A DNA stretch of 64,000 bases from Methylobacterium thuringiense (GCF_022179645.1 NZ_BPRA01000008.1:248001-312000), one strand, 5' to 3'. Shown: positions 1 to 8,144, numbered from the stretch's first letter. Translations and numbers: made by a program. The notes: a model not told the origin generated them from the sequence alone.

Positions 1-110
1 GCGATCTGCGGATCTCCGCGACCTTCATCCCCAAGCCCTGGCGTGCACCGGAAATCCTGGCCTGGCTCGAAGACGCCGCCCGGCATCACGACACCACCGG
101 CGACGAATAG
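1..110 (+). CDS. 3' end of an unidentified protein, possibly a response-regulator receiver
   Basis: Only the last 35 codons and a TAG stop (108-110) are inside the window, read in the frame that starts at base 3. The visible tail includes FIPKPWRAPEILAWLEDAAR. A Lys-Pro pair followed by an amphipathic helix is how CheY-like receiver domains usually end, so a response regulator is a reasonable guess. The NepR-like gene that follows would fit a signalling neighbourhood. With so little sequence no function can be assigned. Confidence 0.45.
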   Translation, partial: DLRISATFIPKPWRAPEILAWLEDAARHHDTTGDE

Positions 111-256
111 GACGCAAGTCTACGGCAGACCGCGTCGTCCGGCCGAAAAAGTCGCCGTCTTCCCAAGAGCTTGCGTTTCGGCCGGGGAGGGCGCCGCGCC
201 GCGGCGAAGCCGGGGGGAGGGGCGGACAACGTCGAAAAACTTATCCACCGAAGCCG

Positions 257-281
257 GGAAACATCCCGCAATGGGGCCGTT
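257..281 (+). promoter_or_regulatory. Candidate EcfG-type (general stress) promoter
   Basis: GGAAA at 257-261, a 16-base spacer, then CGTT at 278-281. This matches the GGAAC-N16/17-CGTT consensus of sigma-EcfG promoters of alphaproteobacteria at 8 of 9 fixed positions. It lies 52 bases before the ATG of the NepR-like gene, a sensible promoter distance. Such short motifs also occur by chance, so this is a candidate only. Confidence 0.45.
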
Positions 282-333
282 AGTTCTCATTCACCCCTCT
301 TTTCGAGGCAGGAGATCGAGTGGCCCCCGCTTC

Positions 334-543
334 ATGAAAACAGTCTCGGACCATTTCGCAGCGCCGTTCTCTTCGCACGCTTGTGCGTCGGATGGTGCCT
401 TCGACGGTTCTCTATTGGGCCGTATCGGAGATGACCTTCGCCATCTCTACGACGAGATGACGGACCAGGAAATGCCGCGCAGTCTCCGTGACCTCGCAGA
501 GACGATCGACGCACGCCGGATGGACGGACCGGGTCACGAGTAG
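334..543 (+). CDS. NepR-like anti-sigma factor (small protein, 69 aa)
   Basis: A 69-residue protein starting at ATG 334. Residues of the second half read GRIGDDLRHLYDEMTDQEMP, followed by RSLRDLAETID. This resembles the NepR family pattern: an IGxxLRxxYD helix, a short linker with Pro, and a second helix. NepR proteins bind sigma-EcfG and are displaced by phosphorylated PhyR in the alphaproteobacterial general stress response, which was first described in Methylobacterium extorquens. A possible EcfG promoter lies upstream, consistent with feedback control. No ECF sigma or PhyR gene is visible here, so it may be a NepR paralogue. The Shine-Dalgarno is weak (AGGAG about 19 bases upstream), so the start is uncertain. 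An open frame continues upstream to base 43 but looks non-coding. Confidence 0.6.
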   Translation: MKTVSDHFAAPFSSHACASDGAFDGSLLGRIGDDLRHLYDEMTDQEMPRSLRDLAETIDARRMDGPGHE

Positions 544-653
544 CGTGCCTGTTTCGGTCTCGCGGTATCGAGACTTCAGTCGTCGCCTTGGACTTCATAT
601 CTGATATGGAGGGCGCGCCGATTTCGGCAGAGAACCGAGACATCAGGTTCCCG

Positions 654-1865
654 ATGCGTTTCTACACCGTTTTTCGTCCCGCGACCGCGGGTCTGGTCCT
701 CTTGGCGGGTCTGGTTTCGCCTGCGTTCGCCGCGGCGCCTCCGACGCAGCCGGCCGAGGGGCCGGGCGGGGTCGGGGACAAGACCGCCACCGTGGTCAAG
801 CGCGGACTCGGCACGGCAACGTCCTCGACCTACGCCTTCTACAAGTCCGGTCCCGCCCCGGCCGAGGGCCGGCCGGTCGCCGTCCTGCTCCATGCCTGGG
901 GCGCCACGAACCCGCGTGCCTATGGCGGCTGGATCGATCATCTCGCCCGCAACGGCTGGCTGGTGCTGTATCCCCGCTTCCAGGAACTCAACAGATCGCG
1001 CCCCTCCGAGGCGACGGCGAAGGCTACCGGTCTCCTCAAATCGGCCTTCGACACCCTGGCCGCCGACGCCGACGCGAAACCGGACACCAAGCGCGTGGCC
1101 CTGATCGGCCACCTCGCCGGCGCGCCGCTGGCCGCCAACCTCGCGGCGAGCGCGCAGGCGGACGGGCTGCCCGCGCCGAAGCTCATCTACACCGTGATGC
1201 CCGGCGGCATCGCCCGCGACACGAAATCCCGCGGCATCGCCCTGAACGATCTCGCGGCGATCCCCGCCGACACGCTGATGGTGGCCGTGATCGGCGACAA
1301 GGATGCCCGCGCCGCCGACGTCGCCAGCCGCCGCATCCTGCGCGACGCGAGCGCCGTCGGCTCGGATCGCAAGCTCCTGGTACGCGCCCTCTCGGACGAT
1401 CACGGTTTCCCGGCGATGACCGCGACGCTGTCTTCGCCGGCCGGGATCGACGCTGCCTATGACGGCACCGCGATCACCGTCCCGCCCGAGCCGAAGGATT
1501 TCAAGCCGCCGCCGTTCAAGTGGTCGCCGGACGTGACGCTCACCGGCGAGCAGTCGACACTGGTCCAGCAGATCAACAACGCCCGCGCCGACGCGCTGGA
1601 CTACCTCGCCTATTGGCGGACCTTCGACATGGCGGCCGCGGCCGCCTTCGCCGGAAAAGATGCGGCCAAGCTCAAGGCCGATCCGGGTTTCAGCGACATG
1701 CAGCGCTGGGCCGACGGCTGGCCGGTGAAGCGTCTCGGCGTCGAGATCCCGAAACTGCCGGCACCCGCCCCCGTCGCCACACCGGCCGCGGCTCCTGCAC
1801 CGACCGCCGCGCGCGGTCCGGCCGGTCGGAGAGCGCCGTCGCCGCGCGCGGCCGACGGCCGCTGA
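654..1865 (+). CDS. Secreted alpha/beta-hydrolase-fold protein with atypical nucleophile elbow
   Basis: 403 residues from ATG 654. The N-terminus carries a signal peptide (about residues 1-27, ending SPAFAAA), so the protein is probably periplasmic. Residues 74-160 look like an alpha/beta-hydrolase core: VAVLLHAWGA, then a strand and the nucleophile-elbow region VALIGHLAGAPLAANLAA. The usual Gly-x-Ser-x-Gly is GHLAG here, with Leu154 where the catalytic Ser is expected. A later SDDHGFPAM may carry the acid/His region. The C-terminus is Ala/Pro-rich and low complexity. An in-frame ATG at 588 would add 22 residues before the signal peptide and was not used. It converges on the amidinotransferase gene with a hairpin terminator between. 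Substrate unknown; it may be a non-catalytic member of the fold. Confidence 0.75.
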   Translation: MRFYTVFRPATAGLVLLAGLVSPAFAAAPPTQPAEGPGGVGDKTATVVKRGLGTATSSTYAFYKSGPAPAEGRPVAVLLHAWGATNPRAYGGWIDHLARNGWLVLYPRFQELNRSRPSEATAKATGLLKSAFDTLAADADAKPDTKRVALIGHLAGAPLAANLAASAQADGLPAPKLIYTVMPGGIARDTKSRGIALNDLAAIPADTLMVAVIGDKDARAADVASRRILRDASAVGSDRKLLVRALSDDHGFPAMTATLSSPAGIDAAYDGTAITVPPEPKDFKPPPFKWSPDVTLTGEQSTLVQQINNARADALDYLAYWRTFDMAAAAAFAGKDAAKLKADPGFSDMQRWADGWPVKRLGVEIPKLPAPAPVATPAAAPAPTAARGPAGRRAPSPRAADGR

Positions 1866-1874
1866 GGAAAGTCG

Positions 1875-1907
1875 GAAGGCCTCCGGGACATCCCCCCGAA
1901 GGCCTTC
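1875..1907. terminator. Bidirectional hairpin terminator between convergent genes
   Basis: GAAGGCCT at 1875-1882 pairs with AGGCCTTC at 1900-1907. After one mismatch, CGGG (1884-1887) pairs with CCCG (1895-1898), closing a 7-base loop. It lies in the 46 bases between the stop of the hydrolase-fold gene and the stop of the amidinotransferase gene. There is no clear T-run on either side. Confidence 0.65.
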
Positions 1908-1911
1908 GTCC

Positions 1912-3093
1912 CTAGAAGTACGACTTCAGTACGCCGCGGCGGCGCACGTCGAGCGTGGCGCAGTGGAACGAGCCGCCAAACGGGCCGTAGCTGAGGAACG
2001 GTGCCGGGATCGGGTCGAAGCCCCAATCCTTGAGCGCCTTGATCAGCGTCGGCTGGCTCTGGTCGACGACGATCTTCTTCTCGTCGATGGCGAGCACGTT
2101 GATCGAGGTCCAGGGCGAGCACATCGAGATCTTGCTCATGAAGCCCGAGACCGGGTCGGGGCGCGGCGCGATCAGCACGTCCCACTTCTTGAGCACGGCC
2201 GGCAGCTTCTCGACGTCGATGTAGTCCGGGTTCACCAGCACCTTGCCCGGCGCCAGCGGCATGAACGACGAGTCGATGTGCATCGGCTGCGGGCAGCGGC
2301 TCTCGATCTCGTGGATGCGGAAGCCGGGGCCGAGATGGCGGCGCAGCCACTCGATGCCCATCAGGTTCGTCACGTTCGAGCGGGTCACGAACAGGTCGCG
2401 GCCGCAGCGCACGAAGTCGGCGGCGTCGAAGACCGGCTCGAACTCGTTGACCGTGAACTGCATCGGCTCGCCGGCCTTCAGGTTCGGCACCCGGTAATCG
2501 TAGTTGTAGAGGTCGTCCGTGAGCTGCGGGCGCGGCGCGGAGGTCCAGCGGGCACCGGCGCGAAAATACTCCTTGAAGAGCGCGCGGTAGGCGTCGCCCT
2601 CGAAGTAGCGCGAGCGCCAGCACATCGGGCTCTCGATGATCTCGTCGCCGATCACGAGATAGGGGTCGCGCGGACAGGCGACGCAGAAGCCGCGGGAGGT
2701 CCAGCGCGGCGCCTTGAACTTCTTCGAGAAGTCGACCGTGTCGGGCCGGCGCACCTTCACGCCCTCGCCCGCCAGGATGCCGATGAAGTTGTCGAGCTCC
2801 TGCTGCGCGAGCTTCTTCATGAACTTCGGGTACTTCCAACCGCTCGCGAAGCGATAGAACGGCTGCGCGGCCCGCGGGAGGTTGAAGATCACGGTGAGGT
2901 GGTGGGTCGGGATCGTGGCGCCGTCGAGCGAACCGACGATCACCTCCTCCAGCGGGTCCCATTCGTTCCAGGCCATGACCGGGCTCTGGGGCGCCGGCAC
3001 ATCCGGGCGCAGCCCCTGCAGGCCACCGTAGCTCTGTGACTGTGCATCATCGAGCATGGCAGTCTCGGCCATGTAGGACACGTCGCGTTCCAT
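1912..3093 (-). CDS. Amidinotransferase of the glycine / inosamine-phosphate amidinotransferase family
   Basis: 393 residues. The start is ATG 3093, preceded by an AGGGGG Shine-Dalgarno about 8 bases upstream; a TTG one codon earlier is less likely. The family moves an amidino group from arginine to a primary amine. The catalytic triad of human AGAT is conserved: Asp226 in FEPVFDAADF, His272 in MHIDSSF and Cys378 in GGSFHCATLDVRRRG. The stretch FDAADFVRCGRDLF is very close to AGAT as I remember it. Streptomycin-type inosamine-phosphate amidinotransferases belong to the same family and act on aminocyclitols. The gene is divergent from hpnL, the first gene of the run that holds hpnI, hpnJ and hpnK. 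I infer that the acceptor could be the amino group of the bacteriohopanetetrol cyclitol ether, giving the guanidine-substituted form known from Methylobacterium. Glycine or another amine remains possible. Confidence 0.88.
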   Translation of the reverse strand: MERDVSYMAETAMLDDAQSQSYGGLQGLRPDVPAPQSPVMAWNEWDPLEEVIVGSLDGATIPTHHLTVIFNLPRAAQPFYRFASGWKYPKFMKKLAQQELDNFIGILAGEGVKVRRPDTVDFSKKFKAPRWTSRGFCVACPRDPYLVIGDEIIESPMCWRSRYFEGDAYRALFKEYFRAGARWTSAPRPQLTDDLYNYDYRVPNLKAGEPMQFTVNEFEPVFDAADFVRCGRDLFVTRSNVTNLMGIEWLRRHLGPGFRIHEIESRCPQPMHIDSSFMPLAPGKVLVNPDYIDVEKLPAVLKKWDVLIAPRPDPVSGFMSKISMCSPWTSINVLAIDEKKIVVDQSQPTLIKALKDWGFDPIPAPFLSYGPFGGSFHCATLDVRRRGVLKSYF

Positions 3094-3157
3094 CAATAAT
3101 CCCCCTTCCTGTCGAAGGCTGCGGTCGTTGCTGCAGAACTGTTGCTAAACTGCCGCT

Positions 3158-3187
3158 TTGACCTTCGGTGTGTCTCGCGGGTGATAG
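3158..3187 (+). promoter_or_regulatory. Weak candidate sigma-70 promoter for the hpnL run
   Basis: TTGACC at 3158-3163 is followed after 17-18 bases by TGATAG (3182-3187), which fits a -35/-10 pair poorly at the -10. It lies in the 213-base divergent region between the amidinotransferase gene and hpnL, where promoters for both are expected. No operator was recognised. Confidence 0.3.
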
Positions 3188-3306
3188 ACAGCGCTTCTTA
3201 AAGCTGCAACTTGCCTTGATCCTGATCGCTCCGAACGGCCGATTTGAGCCGGAATCGCGGCAAGACGACAACACTTCTCCCCATCGCCGGCAGCGGAAAG
3301 AGGGCC

Positions 3307-4449
3307 ATGAAGCACCTCACGACCCTGGCACTGATCGCAGGCATTTGTACCGTCGTCGGGCTGTTCCTTTCGTCGGGGCTGACGGACGTCTGGACTGCCG
3401 TGCTGAGTGCGGGTTGGGGCGCGCTCGCCGTCATCGCGGCCCGTTTTGCGGCCGTGGCCTGGGCGGGTCTGGGCTGGTTCGTCGTCTTCCCGAGCCGCGA
3501 GCGCCCGACCCTGCGCAACTGCATCACCCTGCGTTTCGTACGCGAGGGCATCAACACGCTGCTGCCGGTGGCGCAGGTCGGCGGTGACTTCATCGGCGCG
3601 CGGCTGCTGGCCAAGCGCGGCACGGCGGGCGGGCTCGCCGGCGCCTCGATGTTCGTCGACATGATGACTCAGGCGCTGACGCAGCTCCTGTTCACGATCG
3701 CCGGCCTCGGCATCCTGATCTGGCTCGCAGGCGACGGTCCGGTGGTCCGCGCCGTCTCGGGCGGCCTCGTCGTCGCGGTGCCGGCGCTCGGCGCGTTCTA
3801 CCTGATCCAGCGCCGCAGCGGCCATCGTCTGATCCAGGCGGCGCTCAACCGCTTCGCCTCGGGCCGCGAGTGGCGCGCCCTCGGCGCGGTCGACGTGCTC
3901 TACGCCAGCCTGAAACGGCTCTACGGCAACGGCGCGCGCGTCGGCAACGCCGTGTTCGTCCACCTCATCGGCTGGGTCATCGGCACCCTCGAAGTCTATG
4001 TCTGCCTCCACTTCATGGGCTATCCCGTCAGCTTCCTCGAAGCGATCGTGATCGAGAGCCTGGCCCAGGCCGTGCGCGGCGCCGCCTTCGCGGTTCCCGG
4101 GGCGCTCGGCGCCCAGGAGGGCGGCCTGATCGCGCTCGGCGCCATCTTCGGCATCCCGGCCGAGGCAGCCCTCGCCCTGTCGCTGGTGAAGCGCGCCGCC
4201 GACCTCTCGGTCGGCCTGCCGAGCCTGCTGCTCTGGCACCGGATCGAAGCGCAGGCCAAGGTGGACACGCAGCCCGAGACCACCCAAGAGACCCCTCACG
4301 ACAGCGGCACCGACGGATTTCGCGACCGGATCGTCGGCCGCAGCGTCGAGCCGTCGCAGCGGCCCGTCACCTACGGCTTTGCCGCGAACGGCCACGGCCA
4401 TTCCCGTCCCATCGACATCGAGCGCGGAGAGCTGAAGAAGTGCGCCTGA
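3307..4449 (+). CDS. hpnL: HpnL, hopanoid-associated flippase-like membrane protein
   Basis: 380 residues from ATG 3307, with AAAGAGG 6 bases upstream; an earlier in-frame start at 3244 lacks support. It is an integral membrane protein with several hydrophobic segments, the first at about residues 5-22. It resembles the lysylphosphatidylglycerol-synthase transmembrane (flippase-like) family, including the LRNCITLRFVREGINTLLPVAQVGGD region. HpnL is named for its co-occurrence with hopanoid genes; the reaction is not known to me and lipid translocation is an inference. The last ~60 residues are hydrophilic and probably cytoplasmic. Its stop overlaps the GTG start of hpnM by 10 bases. It is divergent from the amidinotransferase gene. 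Confidence 0.88.
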   Translation: MKHLTTLALIAGICTVVGLFLSSGLTDVWTAVLSAGWGALAVIAARFAAVAWAGLGWFVVFPSRERPTLRNCITLRFVREGINTLLPVAQVGGDFIGARLLAKRGTAGGLAGASMFVDMMTQALTQLLFTIAGLGILIWLAGDGPVVRAVSGGLVVAVPALGAFYLIQRRSGHRLIQAALNRFASGREWRALGAVDVLYASLKRLYGNGARVGNAVFVHLIGWVIGTLEVYVCLHFMGYPVSFLEAIVIESLAQAVRGAAFAVPGALGAQEGGLIALGAIFGIPAEAALALSLVKRAADLSVGLPSLLLWHRIEAQAKVDTQPETTQETPHDSGTDGFRDRIVGRSVEPSQRPVTYGFAANGHGHSRPIDIERGELKKCA

Positions 4450-5069
4450 CCCGACGCAGCCTGCCCACCCTCGCCCTTCTCGCTGCCAGCGCCGTCGCGC
4501 TGGCCGGCGCGCCCCAGGGCGCGCGTGCCGAGGACGACCCGGCAGTGGCCCCCGTGACCAAGCTCTACGGCAAGGTCGAGGAGGCGCTGAAGAGCGGTTC
4601 GAGCGACCTCAAGAGCCGCATCGAGGTGATCGGCCCGACCTTCAAGGAGGTGTTCGACACCGCCGCCATGGTGCCGGTCGCCGTCGGCCCGAAATGGAAG
4701 GCGCTCAAGCCCGAGCAGCAGGGCGCGATCAACGACGCCTTCACCACCTACTTCACGACGCTCTACGCCAACCGCCTGTCCCAGGCCGCCGGCGGCAAGT
4801 TCGACATCAAGCCCGGCGCCGAGGCGCGCGGGGCCACCAAGGTCGTCCATTCCAAGATCACGACCAAGGACGGCGACGACACCGATGTCGACTACGTCGT
4901 CAACGCCGACAACAAGATCCAGGACGTGCTGCTCAACGGCACGGTCAGCGAGGTCGCCTCGATGCGGGCCGGCTTCAACGAGCCCCTGAAGAAGGGCGGC
5001 GCGGACGCACTCGTGAAATATTTGCGCGAGCGCACCGATGGGATGCTCGCCGCCAAACCAAAGCCTTGA
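4440..5069 (+). CDS. hpnM: HpnM, MlaC/Ttg2D-like periplasmic lipid-binding protein
   Basis: 209 residues, start GTG 4440 chosen because GGAGA lies 9 bases upstream and the frame then opens with an Arg-rich n-region and a signal peptide (cleavage near GARA-ED, residues 24-27). The mature protein resembles the toluene-tolerance Ttg2D/MlaC family: a Val-Thr-Lys-Leu-Tyr opening helix, FDTAAMVPVAVGPKWKAL and PEQQGAINDAFTTYFTTLYA. MlaC proteins carry phospholipids between inner and outer membranes. HpnM is the hopanoid-associated paralogue and is inferred to carry hopanoids or lipids across the periplasm. It overlaps hpnL by 10 bases, so the two are probably translationally coupled, and hpnI follows 119 bases downstream. 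Confidence 0.9.
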   Translation: MRLTRRSLPTLALLAASAVALAGAPQGARAEDDPAVAPVTKLYGKVEEALKSGSSDLKSRIEVIGPTFKEVFDTAAMVPVAVGPKWKALKPEQQGAINDAFTTYFTTLYANRLSQAAGGKFDIKPGAEARGATKVVHSKITTKDGDDTDVDYVVNADNKIQDVLLNGTVSEVASMRAGFNEPLKKGGADALVKYLRERTDGMLAAKPKP

Positions 5070-5188
5070 ATCGCACCGAGACGGCTCTTCAGCCGGGGCT
5101 TTCCGCCCAGCCAAGGCTTTTCGCCCAAGACGATCGCTAAGCGTCGCCGGCGACACCCGACACCCTTTCGGACCCGAGCAACGCCGCC

Positions 5189-6385
5189 ATGGACCTCACG
5201 AGCCTCTCGGCCTGGATCTCCCCCCTGCTGCTGCTCGTGGCGGTCGCCGGCTGCGTCTACGCGCTGATGTCGGCCGTGATGGCCGGCCGCTTCGCCCGCC
5301 GTGCCGTACCGGTTTTTCCCGAGGGCGCCGCGCGTCCGTCCGTGACGATCCTCAAGCCGCTCTGCGGCAGTGAGCCGAACCTCTACGCGAACCTCGCGAG
5401 CTTCTGCCGCCAGGATTATGCCGGCCGCGTACAGATCGTGTTCGGCGTGCAGAAGCCGACCGATCCGGCGATCGAGGTCGTCGAGCGCCTGCGTGAGGCC
5501 TTTCCGGCGCTCCGCCTCGACCTCGTGATCGATCCGAGCCAGCACGGTGCGAACCGCAAGGTCTCGAACCTCATCAACATGTCGGCGAGAATCGCCCACG
5601 ACGTGGTGGTGCTCGCCGACAGCGACATGGTGGTGAAGCCGGATTACCTGGAGCGCGTGGTCGCCGAGCTGTCGCAGCCCGGCATCACCGGCGTGACCTG
5701 CCTCTATCACGGCGTGCCGGCCAATCGCGGCGTCTTCGCCCATCTCTCGGCGCTCGCCATCGACGTGCAGTTCGCCCCGAACGTCATCGTCGGCACGACG
5801 CTCGGCCTCGCCAAGCCCTGCTTCGGCTCGACCATCGCGATGACCCGCGCCTCGCTGACCGCGATCGGCGGCTTCCGGGCCTTCAAGGACGATCTCGCCG
5901 ACGACTACGCCATCGGCGAGGCGCTGCGCGCGCTCGGCGGCGAGGTCGCGATCCCGAATTTCACCATCGGCCATACCTGCGTCGACACCGAGCTCTCGGG
6001 CCTGTGGCGGCACGAGCTGCGCTGGAACCGCACCATCCGCAACGTCGACCCCGCGGGCTATGCCGGCTCGGTCGTGACCCACGCCTTCCCGCTGGCGCTG
6101 ATCGCCGCCCTCGTCCCGGGCGCCGGCACCGGTGCGCTCGCGGTGGCCGCACTCGCACTCGCCTGCCGCATCCTGCTCTGCCTGCGCATCGAGAGCGCCT
6201 TCGGCCTCACGCCCCACGCCTACTGGCTGTTGCCGATACGTGACATGCTGTCCTTCATCAACTTCACCTGGAGCTTCGTCTCGGGTGCGGTGACATGGAA
6301 AGGTCACGATTACCGTGTGGTTGCTGACGGTACGCTGATCCCGGAGCACGTCATCGGTTCGGAAACCGGCGCGACCTCGATCTAA
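5189..6385 (+). CDS. hpnI: HpnI, bacteriohopanetetrol N-acetylglucosaminyltransferase
   Basis: 398 residues. A membrane GT21 (ceramide-glucosyltransferase-like) enzyme. It has an N-terminal membrane helix (about residues 9-30) and a catalytic domain with PSVTILKPLCGSEPN, DSDM (residues near 145) and a DDLADDYAIG acid motif. The RWNRT (Q/RxxRW-type) motif follows, then C-terminal membrane segments. HpnI is known from other bacteria to add GlcNAc to bacteriohopanetetrol, the first step toward the cyclitol ether, followed by HpnK deacetylation and the HpnJ radical-SAM step. All three genes are here. No good Shine-Dalgarno precedes ATG 5189. Two inverted repeats separate it from hpnJ. Confidence 0.92.
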   Translation: MDLTSLSAWISPLLLLVAVAGCVYALMSAVMAGRFARRAVPVFPEGAARPSVTILKPLCGSEPNLYANLASFCRQDYAGRVQIVFGVQKPTDPAIEVVERLREAFPALRLDLVIDPSQHGANRKVSNLINMSARIAHDVVVLADSDMVVKPDYLERVVAELSQPGITGVTCLYHGVPANRGVFAHLSALAIDVQFAPNVIVGTTLGLAKPCFGSTIAMTRASLTAIGGFRAFKDDLADDYAIGEALRALGGEVAIPNFTIGHTCVDTELSGLWRHELRWNRTIRNVDPAGYAGSVVTHAFPLALIAALVPGAGTGALAVAALALACRILLCLRIESAFGLTPHAYWLLPIRDMLSFINFTWSFVSGAVTWKGHDYRVVADGTLIPEHVIGSETGATSI

Positions 6386-6395
6386 GCTTTCGAGA

Positions 6396-6440
6396 GCATG
6401 ATGCGGGAAAGTGGAGTCCGGTTTCCCGGAGACATCATGC
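6396..6440. repeat. Intergenic palindromic repeat, GCATGATG type
   Basis: GCATGATG (6396-6403) pairs with CATCATGC (6433-6440). Directly inside, CGGGAAA (6404-6410) pairs with TTTCCCG (6422-6428). The result is a long stem with a 4-base bulge (6429-6432). It lies just after hpnI. Sequences of this kind are recalled as dispersed intergenic repeats in Rhizobiales including Methylobacterium. It could also act as a terminator or mRNA 3' stabiliser. Confidence 0.7.
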
Positions 6441-6451
6441 GATACCAATGA

Positions 6452-6496
6452 TCTGGAATATGCTGCCGCTTCATAGAAACGGCAGCATATTCCAGA
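6452..6496. repeat. Perfect 17-bp inverted repeat between hpnI and hpnJ
   Basis: TCTGGAATATGCTGCCG (6452-6468) is perfectly complementary to CGGCAGCATATTCCAGA (6480-6496) across an 11-base loop. It starts 11 bases after the preceding repeat. There is no T-run, so a classic terminator is uncertain. It may be part of the same mobile intergenic repeat family or a folded mRNA element. Confidence 0.75.
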
Positions 6497-6589
6497 CTTC
6501 AGACGAACACCTGACGGACCGCAAATCGCCGTTTTCGGCCTGCACTCCGTCTTCACCCGCAAGAACACGAGCCCGAAGGCCGCTACCCG

Positions 6590-8023
6590 ATGCGCACGCT
6601 CTTCCTCCAGGCCCCCACATTCGATGGCTTCGACGGCGGCGCCGGTTCGCGCTACCAGGCCAAGCGCGAGATCAAGTCGTTCTGGTACCCGACCTGGCTG
6701 GCTCAGCCGGCCGCCCTGGTGCCGAACTCGAAGCTGATCGACGCGCCGCCGCACAACATCAAGCTGCCCGAGATCGTGGCCCAGGCCAACGACTTCGACC
6801 TCGTGGTGCTCCACACCTCGGTGCCGTCGTTCAAGTCCGACGTGAAGACCGTCGAGGCGCTGAAAGCCGCCAACCCGAAGCTCATCGCCGGCCTCATCGG
6901 CGCCAAGGTCGCGGTCGACGCCGCCGGCGCCATGGCCCAGGCCCCCTGCATCGATTTCTGTGCCCGCAACGAGTTCGACTTTACCGTCAAGGAAGTCGCC
7001 GACGGCACCCCGATGTCAGAGATCAAGGGTCTGTCCTATCGGGACGAGAACCGTGTCGTGGTCCATAACGAGGACCGCGAGATCATGACGGACATGGACC
7101 AGCTTCCCTTCGTCACGAGCGTGTACAAGCGCGATCTCGAGATGGAGAAGTACTTCATCGGCTACCTCAAGCACCCCTACATCTCGTTCTACTCGGGCCG
7201 CGGCTGCAAGAGCCGCTGCACCTTCTGTCTGTGGCCGCAGACCGTCGGCGGGCACACGTACCGCACCCGCTCGGTTGCCCACGTGATCGAAGAGATCAAG
7301 TATTGCCTGAAGGAGTTTCCGCAGACGAAGGAATTCTTCTTCGACGACGACACCTTCACCGACAACCTGCCCCGCGCCGAAGAGATCGCCCGTGAGCTGG
7401 GCAAGCTCGGCGTGACCTGGTCGTGCAACGCCAAGGCGAACGTGCCGCGCGAGACCCTGAAGGTCCTGAAGGAGAACGGCCTGCGCCTGCTGCTGGTCGG
7501 CTACGAGTCGGGCAACCAGCAGATCCTGAACAACATCAAGAAGGGCATGCGCGTCGAGGTCGCCGAGAAGTTCACCAAGGATTGCCACGACCTCGGCATC
7601 GCCATCCACGGCACCTTCATCGTCGGCCTGCCCGGCGAGACCCGCGAGACGATCCAGGAGACCATCGCCTTCGCCAAGCGCATCAACCCGCACACGATCC
7701 AGGCCTCGCTGGCCGCGCCGTATCCGGGCACCTTCCTCTACAAGCAGGCAGTCGAGAACGGCTGGCTCGACATCGCGAATGCCGAGCTCGTCGACGAGAA
7801 CGGCGTGCAGATCGCGCCGCTGCACTACCCGCACCTCTCGCATTCCGAGATCTTCGCGGCGGTGGAGGAGTTCTACCGGAAGTTCTACTTCCGTGCTCCG
7901 AAGATCGCCTCGATCGTCTCCGAGATGGTCCGCTCGCCCGACATGATGAAGCGCCGCCTGCGCGAGGGCGTCGAATTCTACCGCTTCCTCAAGGAGCGCC
8001 AGGGCACCGCCAAGGCCGCCTGA
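6590..8023 (+). CDS. hpnJ: HpnJ, B12-binding-type radical SAM enzyme of hopanoid cyclitol-ether synthesis
   Basis: 477 residues. The N-terminal part (about 1-150) looks like a cobalamin-binding-type domain. The radical SAM domain follows, with the cluster motif GRGCKSRCTFC (Cys206, Cys210, Cys213) and a GYESGNQQILNNIKKG region. HpnJ is known as the enzyme that converts the glucosamine-bearing hopanoid into bacteriohopanetetrol cyclitol ether, after HpnI and HpnK. It follows hpnI after 204 bases filled with two inverted repeats and is followed by a strong terminator, so it probably ends this transcript. The product keeps a free amine, which matters for the divergent amidinotransferase gene. 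Confidence 0.93.
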   Translation: MRTLFLQAPTFDGFDGGAGSRYQAKREIKSFWYPTWLAQPAALVPNSKLIDAPPHNIKLPEIVAQANDFDLVVLHTSVPSFKSDVKTVEALKAANPKLIAGLIGAKVAVDAAGAMAQAPCIDFCARNEFDFTVKEVADGTPMSEIKGLSYRDENRVVVHNEDREIMTDMDQLPFVTSVYKRDLEMEKYFIGYLKHPYISFYSGRGCKSRCTFCLWPQTVGGHTYRTRSVAHVIEEIKYCLKEFPQTKEFFFDDDTFTDNLPRAEEIARELGKLGVTWSCNAKANVPRETLKVLKENGLRLLLVGYESGNQQILNNIKKGMRVEVAEKFTKDCHDLGIAIHGTFIVGLPGETRETIQETIAFAKRINPHTIQASLAAPYPGTFLYKQAVENGWLDIANAELVDENGVQIAPLHYPHLSHSEIFAAVEEFYRKFYFRAPKIASIVSEMVRSPDMMKRRLREGVEFYRFLKERQGTAKAA

Positions 8024-8046
8024 GCTTTTCGTCCTTCGACTGATCG

Positions 8047-8074
8047 CGGCCGGGCCTCACAGCCCGGCCGTTTT
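8047..8074 (+). terminator. Rho-independent terminator after hpnJ
   Basis: CGGCCGGGC (8047-8055) pairs with GCCCGGCCG (8062-8070) over a 6-base loop, followed by TTTT (8071-8074). A second hairpin, CGAGAGGGC/GCCCTCTCG (8103-8122), lies 28 bases further on. Together they separate hpnJ from hpnK. Confidence 0.85.
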
Positions 8075-8144
8075 CGTGTCCGGGGCTCCGCCCCAGGCCC
8101 CGCGAGAGGGCTCGCCCTCTCGACACCCATGATTGGGAGCCACC

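Noticed and set aside
43-333. N-terminal extension of the NepR-like frame back to base 43
   Set aside because: Extension is Arg/Pro-rich, overlaps the end of the preceding gene and contains the candidate promoter; ATG 334 fits the family length.
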